Shown: piece by piece, positions 46,966 through 59,187 of the stretch
Layout: each line of letters begins with the position of its first letter
Position numbering within the stretch: position 1 is the stretch's first letter
Assembly (NCBI RefSeq): GCF_003171515.1
Contig: NC_089396.1
Span: forward strand, 1,674,001 to 1,738,000
Direction: 5' to 3'
Origin: Pyrenophora tritici-repentis
Lineage: Eukaryota > Ascomycota > Dothideomycetes > Pleosporales > Pleosporaceae
DNA: 64,000 nucleotides
Position numbers and translations under genes: made by a program
The notes under the pieces: model-generated
Seen by the model: only the letters and a program-made list of their open reading frames with translations
Told to the model about the DNA's origin: nothing
Database searches by the model: none

Positions 46966-48283
46966 TCAGACGGCAAACGGCTCAGCCTTGGCCTGGCCTT
47001 TTGTGATGCGCCAAATGTGGATCGGCGTCGAAGTAGGGTAAAATGGACCGCACTGTTGATGTTCAGGCACCGGTGGAAAATCAACTTGCTCGAACCCGAA
47101 GCTGTTCCGTCCTACCCCACAATAGTCAGCAGTAACTCACCGGATGTCGTAAAAACGGTTGATAAACAGGATGCGGGGTACCCACTACACGCGTTCAAAA
47201 AAGTCTCGAACGTCTGCTCATTGCGAATGGTTGCGGATATGAGGACTTGTAGTCCCGAATTCAGCTCAAACAATTCCCACATGGTCGAGACCAAGCGGGG
47301 GATGACGCTCTTGTCGTATGTCTGTTACGCTGTCAACCCACTTCTCCACGACGATGCAATCATAACAGCTTACGACATCTGCTCCCAGAACAATATCTGG
47401 TACCTCCATGCCATAGTCTTCAGAGAAGGTTTTTACGTCAACAGGATACCCCCACTTAAGAGCCGCAGTACCGACTTGACACACACTTGTCTCATCGTCG
47501 ACATCGAGACTGTTGAGAAAGAGATTAGTTTTGATGGCATCGACGACAGCCTCATCGCCATCGGTCGCAACGATGCCAGCGATGCCAAGGTATCTTGCGC
47601 ATAGGATGGATAGCATGCCAGTCCCTGCACCCAGTTCGAACAGCCTTTTGCCACATACTGATGATCGGCCAGTCTCGGAAGCCAAGTAAGATCCAAGTAA
47701 CAAAGCTGCTTCCCACGTCCTGAGACCTGTGGTTCCGGACGAGGAGATGACGGATCTCGCTTCCAGTAGCGTTACCGTACGCTCCATGGTGGCGTGAGGG
47801 AAAGCGTACGTCACAAACGCCTTTTGCTGTGCAGCGGCTGCCTCGGAAGGCATTTCAGCAACAAGGAGGCCAGTCATTGCTTCCATGAGGTCATCTGATA
47901 TCTCCTATACACGGCAAGAAAAGCGAGGTCAGCACTAGCTGCAACAGGCTGTTTCCCGTAGATGAATTTGATAAAGTACATAGTCGAACTCGGCGAGAAA
48001 AAAAAGGCCAAAATGAAGAGATAGGAGACCATACATCCTCCTCAGGGTCAGTTATGGACCTCTCGAGTTTTGCAATGAGCTGTTTCAAGATCCTGAGCTG
48101 ATAGCGATCGGGCGGCGGCGAAGTGATGTTGGCCATGTCGAACAAGTTGCTGAACAGCCATGACTGCACCTCAGGGGCCTTCAAAGTCGCATCATCAGGC
48201 CATGTCAATTGATTCGGCTCTACAAGCTGAAAGTACTGGCGTTGTAAGATACGCAACTGTGATGTGTTGGCCGGGTCGATCAT
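46966..48283 (-). CDS. FAM86/EFM3-type protein-lysine methyltransferase
   Basis: Exons 48283-48035, 47904-47374, 47321-47186, 47111-46966; introns 130, 52 and 74 nt; sum 1062 nt, 353 aa. N-terminal helical part (RILQRQYFQLVEPNQLTWP), then SAM-binding motifs: GLRTWEAALLLGSYL, the glycine motif FELGAGTGMLSILCARYLG, acidic VATDGDEAVV and DIVLGADV. The C-terminus FGFEQVDFPPVPEHQQCGPF, ending with TPIHIWRITK, is typical for FAM86 relatives. Human FAM86A and yeast Efm3 methylate a lysine of elongation factor 2; the same target is likely. The last two introns were found by matching this C-terminus. Confidence 0.85.
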
Positions 48284-48648
48284 GGCTTTGGAAGTTGACA
48301 GGACGATCTCCCAAGATTGCTGTAGGTTGCAGTAAGCTCAATATTTGCCCTGCCTTTACCCAAACCCCCCAAACTCCAGATTCTCTCGCAGGGCAAATGG
48401 CGACCACAAGCACGCTTACCTAATTTTGTGGCGGGGCGTCTTGGCAGTCTAAGCGAGGCAGTCGCACCGCCGACCGCCGACACGACGCACCGCAAATTCG
48501 ACATCTCCATCCCGCCGCCAGCTAACCACAGCGAATCGACAACAGCAGGATCGATCTCTGTCCAGTACGTCCTTCCTTCACCGTACTCGCTCCTTTCGCA
48601 ATTGTGAGCGACGTCTAATTCCGGTGCTGCAGGTCGAATCTATACACC
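48284..48648. promoter_or_regulatory. divergent promoter region methyltransferase / RPS24
   Basis: 365 bp between divergent start codons of two translation-related genes. Several CCGCC/CCGAC stretches; no TATA box. Confidence 0.4.
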
Positions 48649-49208
48649 ATGGCCGACTCTCAAGTTACTCTGCGCACGCGCAAGTTCATCCGCAACCCTC
48701 TCCTTGGACGTCGTCAGATGGTCGTGTAAGTGCAGGATATAGCGGATCCGCTGTCGTGGAGGAATCAAGTCTGACGGGAATAATGCAGCGATGTCCTCCA
48801 CCCCAACCGCGCAAACGTTTCCAAGGACGAGCTCCGCGGCAAGCTCGCTGAGCTGTACAAGGCCAAGAAGGACGATGTCTCCGTCTTTGGTTTCAAGACA
48901 CACTTTGGTGGTGGCAAGAGCACCGGCTTTGCTCTCATCTACGACAGCAACGAGGCCATGAAGAAGTTCGAGCCCCGCTACAGGCTAGTACGATACGGCA
49001 TGGCCACCAAGGTCGAGAAGGCCAGCAGGCAGCAGCGTACGTCTCCCGCGACCCCATACCTCGTCTTGTGGGCATGGCCATGGCTTGGATGGTACAATTG
49101 AAGGAGATATACTAACTGAAACCAACAGGCAAGCAGCGCAAGAACAGGATGAAGGAGTTCCGGGGTACCGCCAAGACCAAGGGTGGTGCGAAGAAGGACA
49201 AGAAATAA
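48649..49208 (+). CDS. RPS24: 40S ribosomal protein S24 (eS24)
   Basis: Exons 48649-48725, 48789-49036, 49129-49208; introns 63 (GTAAGT..ATGCAG) and 92 nt (GTACGT..CAACAG); sum 405 nt, 134 aa, exactly the family length. Starts [60 protein letters not shown] and [16 protein letters not shown] are diagnostic. Intron near the start is typical of fungal ribosomal protein genes. Confidence 0.97.
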
Positions 49209-49867
49209 GCGGGTGCATACTGACGATGACTACGAAAGTCATGTCGCTGGGGTCGAGTGGCAGTTTCTCTGGGACTACTGGTTCGCCTATATGGTTTTTC
49301 ATCATGGTGGACACGGAGTTGCTTCTGCGGGCATCGGCATGTATATCTACGATCGCCTGGAAAACTCTTGCGCATGGGACCGGATCAACAAGAACGGATG
49401 GCGTTTGAGACGAATTGTGTGCTAACCAGCAATGCATATCATGGACTTTACGATCCTGCAAAAACCGCTGTCGCTTGTTCCTGATTCCAAACTTCTATTT
49501 CCATCTTCTGTGTATATTCTCTGTCAATCTCGGAACTTTGCTCATTGGGCCGAAACCTTATCCGGGCACTATTTTGATAAATATGTTGTCCTGACATTTA
49601 GCTCGACTTGACAAATTCCCTCACCCCTCACACTAGCCCCTGATACTTGCCACTTATGGTCTCAGGTTCTGGATTGCACCGGCCCAGCCCAAGTACTGAC
49701 GATCACCAACTAGCACGGCCGGATATAACGTAGCATGGACTTGTTGATGTTGTCGTTGACACAGCTTGCATGTATTTTTTTTTCATTATAATTAATAATT
49801 GTTTCCGGATAGTTACTGATAGTGGTGTTTGTATAAAGTTTCCATCTAACGACACAAGCGCAATGCC
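49209..49867. other. intergenic between convergent RPS24 and VPS72
   Basis: 3' flanks only. Confidence 0.45.
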
Positions 49868-52090
49868 TCAGCTAGGAGCACTAGTGTCCGTCTTCACCGG
49901 CACAGTAGTAGTTGGAGCTGTAGTCGTAGTGACAACAAGACTGTGATCTCTCCCCGCAGTCTGAGACTGACCATGCCCCTGCGTCTGCGCCTCACCACCA
50001 GCACCAGTCTGAGCTACAGTGGTAGCGGGTGTAGTGGGAGTAGACGGCGGCACGACCCTCTTCGGCGCCTGGGCCTGCGAAGTCGACATCTCCCAAAACC
50101 TCCGCGGCACATTCTTGGCCGGCGGCATACCCAGAAACCCCTTGCCGCCCATGCTCTCGAGCGGCTTCGCCCGCCCTCCAACATAGCAGCCCAAGTCACC
50201 ACTCCAGACAAAGCCGCCGCCGACGACGCCCCTCAGGACGCCAAACGCGCGTGCATCACGGTACGCGATGCCCGTTTCAGGATCGCGGTACCGTGCGATA
50301 GAGTTTGTAATCGGACACAGTTTCTGCCCTGGTTTGAGCCCGATTTCCGCGTCTGGTTTGTGTGCCGCGTTCTTGCGAGGCGGTTTCGGAGGCGCAATGA
50401 TTGTTTGGTGGATGTGTGATGTGGCTTCTGCGGGCGTCCAATGGAAGAGGGCGACGTAGAGCTGGACGAGAGCTGATTTGTCCTTGTCTCTAAGTAATGA
50501 GGCTGACATGCGGGAGCGCGACAAGGTTGGGGGTGGGGCCTCGAGGTTTGGGAAATTGGAGAGGATGAGGAGGTTGCGGAGGGCGCGGCGGATTGTTTTG
50601 CGGCGCGGTGGGGGAGGTGGTACGGCGGGTAATTGGAACTGGGCGAGGAGGTCCTGGGGGCCGATTGCTGAGCTGCTGGTGTTTGGGGGTATTGGTTGGT
50701 CGGTGTGGGGAGGATATGGTTGTGGATGTGGAGAGAAGGGCGGGTGGCAAGTTGGGTATTGCTGTTGGAACGGCGACGCCTGTGTGAACGGATTGGGAGG
50801 AAGTTCGGCCGGCGTGGGAGCGTACTGGTCGATGCCGTATAGGAAGCTGTCTTGGTTTGGTGGTGCAAACATGACATTACTTGATTGTGTCATGCCGTGA
50901 GAGCCCATGAACACATCACCACCCTGGGATGCTGCCGTGGTCCATGGGATATGTGAGGTCTCCTGCTGTGGTAGGGTTGCCGGTATTGCAGGCATTAGTG
51001 TTGAACTCATTGGGGGGTGGAAGGGTGCTAGAGAAGCAAATGCAGGTTGGCTGTCGTCTGTATGGTGTTCGGACGGTTGTTCAGGCTGGGCTGTGGAGAC
51101 GTCGGGTTGTTCTGTAGTCGACTCTAGCTGAGTAGAAGGGTTGTCCACCTCCTTGTTGAGCTTTTCGTCGAGATGCTCCAAGGATGGGGCATCTTTGCCC
51201 GTGTACTTGAGCTTGTCGTCAACCCAGATGCCCGGCCCACTGTAGTAGCGATAGAAGGGCCCACCGATTTGACGGTTCTTCAGCGCATCAATCTTGGCCT
51301 GTCTTTCTGCCGCTCTCGCCTCTTCGGCCTCCTCCCATCTGTGTAGGGTTTTCTTGTTGATTCTCTCGTTGCGAGCAGCTTCCGCAAGTCTTTCGGCCTG
51401 GGTCAATGGCTTTTCCTTGGCCTTCATCTTGCGTGCCTCAGCAGCCTTCATCATGGCCAGAGTATCATCACGCCTCCGATCCTTCTCCTTGAGCTTTGCC
51501 AATGTGGCATCCTTGTTTGCCACCGTCTGCTTCCGTTTTGACATGCGCACTGGGCCGTCCTCTTCGGTGGGTAGCCATGATGCTCGTTCCGACTTCTTCT
51601 TTGGTCGTGGAGGGGCATGCGTGGGCGATTGGGTGCGGGGGACGTTGAGTTTGACCTTTTTGCGTGCGGCGACGGCAGCTCGTGCGGTGAAGGGGTTGGT
51701 TGCGGCTTTGCGCTTTTTGTTGCGCTCGTGGCGCTCTGCCTTGCGCAACTCCTTCTCCCCCGCGTCATCCTCGTCTGCGCCATCGTCGTCCTCTTCCGAG
51801 GATGACGAATCCATGTTGTAGTCCTCTTGCTCATTCACGTCGTCTCCTCGGAACTCTTCCTCGTTTGGCGCCTCCTCCCATTCCTCCCCCCACTCCTCTT
51901 CCTCGGCCGATTTGGCGAGCAGCGTGGCCATGCGGTTGCCGGCATTGGCTCTCCGCTCCCTCGTCTTGACCATGAGGTCGACGGGGGCTTCATCATCGCT
52001 CTCATCATGAGATGCCTCTGCCTCTGATGTCTCATCGCGATCCGAGGGCGGGGCGTCCTCCATGACGACCTCGGGTGGGTCCTCGGACAT
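49868..52090 (-). CDS. VPS72: YL1/Vps72 subunit of SWR1 chromatin-remodelling complex
   Basis: Intronless, 740 aa from the ATG at 52088-52090. YL1 binds the H2A.Z-H2B dimer for SWR1-driven exchange. N-terminal acidic region with TRERRANAGNRMATLLAKS and WLPTEEDGPVRMSKRKQT is the YL1 histone-chaperone part; a charged coiled coil (EKDRRRDDTLAMMKAAEARK) follows. The YL1-C domain near residue 610 reads LCPITNSIARYRDPETGIAY, RDARAFGVLRG. A Pro/Gln/Ser-rich middle and a Thr-rich tail lengthen it compared with yeast Swc2. Confidence 0.92.
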   Translation of the reverse strand: MSEDPPEVVMEDAPPSDRDETSEAEASHDESDDEAPVDLMVKTRERRANAGNRMATLLAKSAEEEEWGEEWEEAPNEEEFRGDDVNEQEDYNMDSSSSEEDDDGADEDDAGEKELRKAERHERNKKRKAATNPFTARAAVAARKKVKLNVPRTQSPTHAPPRPKKKSERASWLPTEEDGPVRMSKRKQTVANKDATLAKLKEKDRRRDDTLAMMKAAEARKMKAKEKPLTQAERLAEAARNERINKKTLHRWEEAEEARAAERQAKIDALKNRQIGGPFYRYYSGPGIWVDDKLKYTGKDAPSLEHLDEKLNKEVDNPSTQLESTTEQPDVSTAQPEQPSEHHTDDSQPAFASLAPFHPPMSSTLMPAIPATLPQQETSHIPWTTAASQGGDVFMGSHGMTQSSNVMFAPPNQDSFLYGIDQYAPTPAELPPNPFTQASPFQQQYPTCHPPFSPHPQPYPPHTDQPIPPNTSSSAIGPQDLLAQFQLPAVPPPPPRRKTIRRALRNLLILSNFPNLEAPPPTLSRSRMSASLLRDKDKSALVQLYVALFHWTPAEATSHIHQTIIAPPKPPRKNAAHKPDAEIGLKPGQKLCPITNSIARYRDPETGIAYRDARAFGVLRGVVGGGFVWSGDLGCYVGGRAKPLESMGGKGFLGMPPAKNVPRRFWEMSTSQAQAPKRVVPPSTPTTPATTVAQTGAGGEAQTQGHGQSQTAGRDHSLVVTTTTAPTTTVPVKTDTSAPS

Positions 52091-53000
52091 GGTGGGTGGT
52101 GAGAAAACCAACGGCAGGCGCGAGGATGCGCGGGGAAGGTGCAGACGAAGCGGCTAGCACCTGAGGCAACGCGAACGGGCTTGGGGCGGGGAACGTCTTC
52201 CACTCTTCCAGAAGGATTCCATGAGACACGGATTATGCGCTCCAAGAACGGTGGAGTAGTTGAAAGGCCAGACTGCTTGTAGCGCAAGGGGCATGGGCCT
52301 TGTGCTGTGTGAGGTCCGTTATGCACAACCGGCACCTTGGGTTTCAGCGGCGGTTGGAAAAGGTGGCAATTGTGTTTGTCGGACGCAAACGGATGTCAAA
52401 GTGTCGAGCACGCGCGTGTGAATGACGCGCCGGGCGATTGAGATTGAGAAAGCCGCCAAGTCAGCGGAAAATGCTTGGCCTAGCTCTCCGGGCCTGAAAC
52501 ATAGCGTGCGTATGATTGATGGCTATGGAGCCAGCCCCAAGACTATGCCCATTAGGCCGGTTAGGAGCACATGTCACGTATGCAAGAATGCAGGATATTG
52601 GCACGCCCGCAACGTCAGCCTCGTGTATACTGCATTGCAACAAGCTCATGGTCAAGTTGCACACGGTGGCATCTACTCGCGACTACTATAGACTGCATTG
52701 CTGCCTGTGTTTGAATTTGAACCACGGCTCGATCCGCATGCAGGACCCCCAACCGCACAATAATCCCGTCTTGAGCACGCGCCAGCCAATCACAGCCGGC
52801 AGCCGGGTAGAGGCACACAAGTGTCCACGTCAGGCCCTGAGGGACCGACTTTGTCCACGCGCCTCTGCGTTTCAGACGTTGGGGGGGCATGCGGCGTAGA
52901 GGACAGAAGGGCAGGCCCGCAGGAGGTAGCTGAATCTGAATTGGCCCCTGAAAGCTTCGTCGCCGCTGTACAAAAAGCAAAGCACGGCGGCCGAGCGAGG

Positions 53001-53036
<36 letters not shown>

Positions 53037-53892
53037 CGTTTCCCCTCTCTGTGTGATTCCCAGCCTGTCATCTTACTCTTGCGTTGAACAGCTTGCCCAG
53101 GTGTCCTCTGCAGCCAACAGCCAACGACCGACCATCATCGCCGTACCCCCAGCTCTCGAGCCTCCGTCCGTAACCTGTAACGTGCTGGTTCTGGCTGCTG
53201 TCCCCAATCGAGCCTAGACGCCCGTGTCCTGGCGTGTCCCCATTTCTAGCGGAAGCGAGCCTGAGCATCCACCGCGCATCTCCCACTGCTCATCATCCCT
53301 CATCGCTTCTCGCTCCCCCTCCCGCCACCGCTGCCCGCTGCGATCTTTAGCTATATCGGACTCTCTATGAGCTCGAATGCTTAATCGGCCATCTGTCTAA
53401 TCCCTATTCCTTCTGTTCTCCAGGCACTCCGGTGATCTGTCTATTCCGCCCGCCTGCTGTACAGTTCAGTCCAGTCCAGTCAGTCAGTCAAAAGTACCGT
53501 GTAATCCACCGCTCGTGTCCCAATTGCGGCCAGCCGCATCCTGCAGTCACTCCTTCTCGGCTTCTCCAACCTTTTCCCGCCGGCACACCCCCTCGGTACC
53601 CGCGCTTTTGCTGCTCGCAAGCGACGCCATCTCGTGCTAGCTTGCAACCTCGCCCACCATCCGGACTGGATCCAACGCCTGCTCGTTACTGTCGACAGCG
53701 TTCATCGTACACACTTCACTGCAAGGCGCTGAGCTGAGTCCGGTCTTGCTGGCAATAATCCCCTCTGCCTCACATTCCTTTGGCCGGCACCAACCTGCGA
53801 TTCTACCATTACCCTGGCTTTGGTAACCGAGTCACTACGACTATTCTTCCTCAATTAGACTATCGCCGACAAGACAGGGTCTGTAATCCATA
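52091..53892. other. long divergent intergenic region VPS72 / Puf gene
   Basis: 1.8 kb. Likely holds a long 5' leader of the Puf gene: the last 500 bp are C/T-rich and gene-free. Contains a GA microsatellite and a CAGT repeat near 53460-53490. Confidence 0.5.
53003..53034. repeat. (AG)16 microsatellite
   Basis: Uninterrupted AG units in the upstream region of the Puf gene. Confidence 0.9.
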
Positions 53893-56800
53893 ATGGCTCC
53901 GACCAACCGCCCCGAGCATCACATCAACCTCAACTACATCCCGCAGCTGCCCCAACCCCCGCACTCGGCCTCATCCACCGGCAACACGTCGCCCGTCGAG
54001 CCCCCCAACAGTGGTTCCCTCCGCTATGCCCCCAGTGCCTCGAACCCCCTTGGTGCGGCTGCTGCCGGCGCCAGGCTGGGAGCTGGATCCCCGTCGCATG
54101 AATATGGCAGCAGACTCTTTTCCAAACGGTCCGTCGCATCCTGAAACGAGCAACGACTCGAGCTAACTCATGACAGTGCACGCGAGATTCAGGCACAGGA
54201 GGGTCTGACTCCTCAAATGTGGGGTCCGCCTACGAGCGGCAACTCGACTCCATTGCGTGAGACCATTCCCGAGTCTCCCAACAGCGAGAACCTCAACTTC
54301 CCCGACTTCAACAACGCCATGCCAGAGGTCGCTCAAGCTGCGCCCTCGGGCCGCCGTGCCCGCGCCGGCACTCTCCCTTCACGCTTCTCCCCCTCCGCTG
54401 CCCCTCCCGGCCTCATGTCCGGTGCATCGCTCCTCCCCAAGAGCTCGCGACCAACACCCTCCACCAGCCCCTTCAAGCCGGGCCCCGGAACACCAACCGA
54501 CACTTCCAGCTTCAATGCCCTCGGTTCTACAAACGCTGCTGCAAAGTCCGCGCTGCTCTCGCGCCTGCGTGCTGGCTCTATGCCCCAGCGACCGGGTTAT
54601 CTCCCACCATCCAACTCGGCCTTTGGCAATCCAATCTTCTCCAATGGTTGGTCAAGCAACCGTGACCGCAGCAGCACCCTTCAGAGCATTGCTTCAATGC
54701 CATCAAACGGAGCTGGTTCGCCCAGGTCTTCCTTCTCCCGGGACTCTCTTGCTGACACTGACGTCAAGACACTCGACTACCTTGGTCTAGTCGATACTCC
54801 TCAGCCTGCACGAGCTACCTTGGCTCCCTCAGACATTGAGCTTTTGCTTGAGAGCCAGAGGAACGCCAACAACCAGAACTCGAGCAGCGGCAACCGCTTC
54901 CGTTCATACTCTGTCAACGCCAAAGAAAAGTACGCCGAAGACGAGGAAGATCAATATGGTGGATACAGTGGCGCCATCACGCCTGCTGAAGCGAATGCTC
55001 TTCTCATCCATGAAGCTGTCCGCCAGCACAACCTTGAAGTGCAGGCCTTTGCCAACCTTGCATCCAACGCACGCCCTCGTGCGCGTACTGCCGGTGTGCT
55101 AGACGCCCCTTCGCGAGGCATGATGCGCAATTACTTGCCGGCCATGGGTCGCTTTGACAATGGCATGGGAGCCGGTGATCTGACTGAAGATGCCGAATAC
55201 AGCTTGACTGAAGCAGTCAAGAAGCTGCATTTGCCTGGCAACAACTTGGGTGATGATGGAACTTTGGAGGGACCCACTCGATCCCTGTGGCTTGGCAATA
55301 TTCCCTCTTCGACCACGGTTTCGTCGCTCCAAGTCATATTCGCCCAGTACGGTGCTATTGAGTCCACGCGAGTGCTCACGCACAAGAACTGCGGTTTCGT
55401 CAACTACGAGAACCTTGAGAGCGCTGTCCAGGCAAAGTCGACTTTGAATGGAAAGGAAATCTTCCCAGGCGCTGGTCCCGTACGTATTGGTTACGCCAAA
55501 ATCCCAAGTGCAGCAGCCACGCCTGGCCACAATGGTGTCTTCCCTTCACCGAGCCCGGACCCACTTTCCAAGACTCAGGCTGAAGGCTCTGCTGGAACTG
55601 CTACCGCCACCAAGCTGAACAGTGCCCCTGCCAACGTACCTCTGACCACTCCCGAACTCAGCGACATTCGCGACGACATCATCCAGATCGTAAAAGAGCT
55701 GGGTGCTACTGATGACGAGCAATCGCGCATCACGACCAAGGTTGAGAGAGCGGTCCAGTTCAACAACTACGTCGACGAGATCCCCTCAGTCGAGGAACCA
55801 AGCCACACCCGTATCCACGATGCTCCTAGACTGCGAGAGATCCGCAAGCGCATCGACAACGGGTCTTGCTCCAAGGAAGACATCGAGGGCATCGCCACGG
55901 CCATGATCCCCGAAATTGCCGAGCTTTCTTCTGACTACCTTGGTAACACTGTTGTGCAGAAGCTTTTCGAGTTCTGTGAGGAGCCTACCAAGGAGGCAAT
56001 GCTTCGTGAGATTGCTCCTCATCTTGCCAAGATTGGTGTGCACAAGAACGGAACTTGGGCCGCTCAGAAGATCATTGATGTCTCCAAGTCGGAGACTATG
56101 CAGAAGATGGTTGTAGATGCTGTCCAGCCCTACGCCATGGCTCTCTTCCTCGACCAGTTTGGCAACTACGTCATGCAAGGTTGCCTCAAGTACCAGCAGT
56201 TCAACAGCTTCATCTTTGAAGTCATGCTGGGCCGACTCTGGGATCTCGCTCAGGGCCGTTTCGGTGCTCGTGCCATGCGAGCTTGCTTGGAGAGCCACTA
56301 TGCTACCAAGGACCAGCAGCGCATGGTGGCTGCTGTCATTGCCCTTCACAGCGTGCAGCTTGCAACCAACGCCAATGGTGCCTTGCTCTTGACCTGGTTC
56401 CTTGACACCTGCACGTTCCCGAGGAGGCGCACTGTGCTGGCCCCTCGCCTAGTTCCCCACATTGTCCACCTCTGCACCCACAAGGTCGCCTACCTCACCG
56501 TTCTCAAGATCATCAACCAGCGAAACGAACCAGAAGCTCGCGACACCATCCTGCAAGCACTTTTCTTCTCGCCAAACGACCAAGTGCTGGAAAGCATCTT
56601 GGCCGATCAGAACTGCGGTGCCACCCTCATTTTCAAGGTGCTCACCACACCTTTCTTCGATGAACAGATTCGTGCAGATGTCGTGCAGAACGTACGCAAT
56701 GTTCTGTTGCGCATCAAGGCACAGCCTCAACAAGGCTACAAGCGCCTTATGGACGAGGTAGGCCTCTCTACCCGTGGAGGGCCCGGTGCTCGTGAGCACT

Positions 56801-57300
56801 CCGCAACCCGCCCAGCATCAAAGGACAGCACCGCGTCTGGACAACCCAACCCCGGGAACTTTTACCAGGGTCCTGTTCCTAGCTATGACCCTGTCGCCCT
56901 CCAACGCACGACTAGCATGGACTCCAACGGTTTCGATCAATACCCGATGGGCGGTGGGCCAATGTTCATGCCAAACATGGCTGCCATGAACAACCAGCAG
57001 CAGATGCAATATCAGCAACTGTTGGCCCGACAAGGCCAGTTCTATCCTCCGATGAACGGCTTCCAGCCTCCAGTTCCCGGCATGGACGCTTATCGCACCG
57101 CTTCGCCAGTTGCAGGTCCTGGTAGCTACAACGGCTCACCAATGATGCAACCAGCCAACCTCGCTGGCCAAGGCATGCCCGGCATGTACCCGCCCTATGG
57201 CATGTACATGCCACCCCAACACCAACAGGCTGCTGGGGGCAACCAGCGCCGTGGCAGGGTAAGCAGAAATGCATCCCCAGCGACAAGTGTTCGCCGTTAA
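53893..57300 (+). CDS. Pumilio-family RNA-binding protein with RRM (JSN1/PUF1-type)
   Basis: Exons 53893-54128 and 54177-57300, intron 48 nt (GTCCGT..CATGACAG with CTAAC branch); sum 3360 nt, 1119 aa. Order: low-complexity N-terminus (MAPTNRPEHHINLNYIPQLP), an RRM at about residues 445-520 (RSLWLGNIPSSTTVSSLQVI, NCGFVNYENL), then Puf repeats from about 580 to 920 (NTVVQKLFEFC, NGTWAAQKIIDVSK, FGNYVMQGCLKYQ, GARAMRACLES, NGALLLTWFLD), then a Met/Gln/Pro-rich tail. The RRM plus Puf layout matches yeast Jsn1/Puf2, which bind mRNAs for membrane-associated proteins. Confidence 0.93.
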
Positions 57301-58145
57301 CATCTCTTCAGAGATAAATGTTTTCCCACTTTGACGCTTTATCTTGGCTTAGATTTATTGTTAAAAGGAAGCAAAATTATCTTACTGTATATGATTCGGG
57401 TCTTGAACTACGTTTACGCATTTGCTATTGAGCATTCTGTAAAGTGGTATGCATTTAGCTCCCATGTTTTTCCTTGCTGTCTATCGATCTCACGATTCAC
57501 ACGTTGGTCTTCGATACGACATTCATCTTGTCACTCGCTTACACATATCATTTCGGTGTTCTGGGGGGAGTTTACCTTTTTTTTCCAAGCAAACGTTCTA
57601 TGACATTTTCCGAATTGCACGGTACTTTTCGATGCGGTCAGGGTAACGACGGACTGTATCGATATGAAATGCGCTGTACGAAGGAGATTTTCTTGGTGGG
57701 GCCACGACATGTATGCGAGAAAGAAGGCGAGAGAGCGAGAAAGCGCAAAAGTTCTTCTAGAATTGTGGGCATGATCTGGGATCTGGGAATCTTTCGTTGG
57801 AAGCTCTCTGGGTTCTGTGTTTCTGTATGGATGATATGCAGGCATGGGCCTAGGGCCGAGAGCGATTTGTTTGGTAGAATTGACAGTGCTTTTTTGTTGA
57901 ACCATACGTGCATTCTTGTGACTGTCTTTGTTGATGTGATGAAAGAAAGAGGAGCTGCTACATGGAGTCATTATTTGTTGGACTCACAGTCTGGGTCAAG
58001 TCTTGTGTGCAAACACCAACAGGTTCTTGATCTGTTTGCACCAGCTCTTGATTCCACTCCTACATACCAAGATTAGCTGTCCTTCTACGAACTCTACATT
58101 TTACAAACTCATACAATTAGGGAAAATACAAGTCGCTCCAATAAT
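57301..58145. other. intergenic, 3' flank of Puf gene
   Basis: 845 bp. Open frames here (up to 200 codons) are AT-rich, lack family resemblance and overlap a likely 3' untranslated region. Confidence 0.4.
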
Positions 58146-58740
58146 ATGCCACCTACCATCACCACCTCACCGGTCACCAGAAGACTTCCTACATACATGA
58201 CTCCAAGATCTGAAACAGTATGGCTGCATCTGATAGCGCACATCTCCGAGGGAAAGAAAAGACCGATATCATTCGGTTACACGAACGCTGCCAGCATAGC
58301 CCAGCATGTCGAGCGGCTAAAACATCACTACGGAAAGAACAAGGTTGAAGATTGTGTCTGGTGTCTGTTTTCAGAGTCTTGTGGTCTTGTCTTTGCTCCA
58401 TCCCGGTTTAAGGATGCTCAGAGGAACGACGGGGAGGGTGAGTATCATGTCGTTGACCAGGGGGGGGGGGGAAGTTGGTCGATGAAGGGGATTGGGAAGA
58501 GGGTGGGGAGCATAAGGTAGTGGTGTTGAGATTGTTGAAGAGATGTGGGTTACGAAGAAGAGTGAGTGGACGTTGACTGAATTGAAATGATTTACTTACA
58601 GTGGGGTAGTATATACAGCTATGCTAGCTGCGGAGGAGCAGATGGAGATGGACATACAGGTAGCTACGCTGACGGTGGGAGAGGGGGAAGAGGAAAGGTC
58701 TGACATGAAGAAGCTGGCTGAGGGAGTGGATGAAATGTAA
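58146..58740 (+). CDS. small protein of unknown family, copy C (152 aa)
   Basis: Exons 58146-58437, 58517-58561, 58619-58740; introns 58438-58516 (GTGAGT..GCATAAG) and 58562-58618 (GTGAGT..TATACAG), both phase 1; sum 459 nt. The unspliced frame stops at 58520, but the spliced reading gains GVEIVEEMWVTKK in exon 2, which aligns with HIFKKNIWITKD of copy A, and both genes have a phase-1 intron at the end of that motif. Other shared parts: WLHLIAHISEGKKRPISFGY then TN, VEDCVW, ESCGLVF. The last exon is acidic (EGEEERSDMKKLAEGVDEM). A run of 12 G lies inside intron 1. No known family. Confidence 0.6.
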
Positions 58741-59187
58741 ATTGTATCGACCAGCAAGTTGGCTTGGAAGAAATGCAAGAGAATGGGGAGACTGTTGAGT
58801 CATAGAATTTGTGTTTGTCTTGTCAGAATCCAGACATCGTCATGTGTCAATGTTCTGTATAGTGCATAAGCGCTTCCATCATGTGAAAAAACGCGCAAAT
58901 TCCAGATGTGTCTCAGGCATAGAGAAAGAAGGCTGAGCTATGGCGTCCCAGATTATCGCGATAGGCTGGCAAGACTGCATTCGTCGTGGTACACTCGTAG
59001 CCAACCAAATGCAGCGCCACAAGCTTCAGCTGCATGTGCCCCCTCACCAGGCTGCCTTGTTTGTGTCAGCCTCATGAAGTGAAAGTGAACAAAACACCTT
59101 GATTACCATCTCTTCCTCGTCAACAATTCATTGAAATTCTAGATCCACAGAAATTCATCCACAGCTCAACCCACCACAACCACAACC
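58741..59187. other. intergenic, nothing recognised
   Basis: 447 bp without gene-like frame. Confidence 0.4.

Noticed and set aside
57474..58076. 200-codon plus-strand frame after the Puf gene
   Set aside because: AT-rich, starts within the likely 3' untranslated region and has no protein-like pattern.
58146..58520. Unspliced 124-codon frame ending in a Gly run
   Set aside because: Two phase-1 introns give a longer protein that matches copy A, and the Gly run comes from an intronic G tract.
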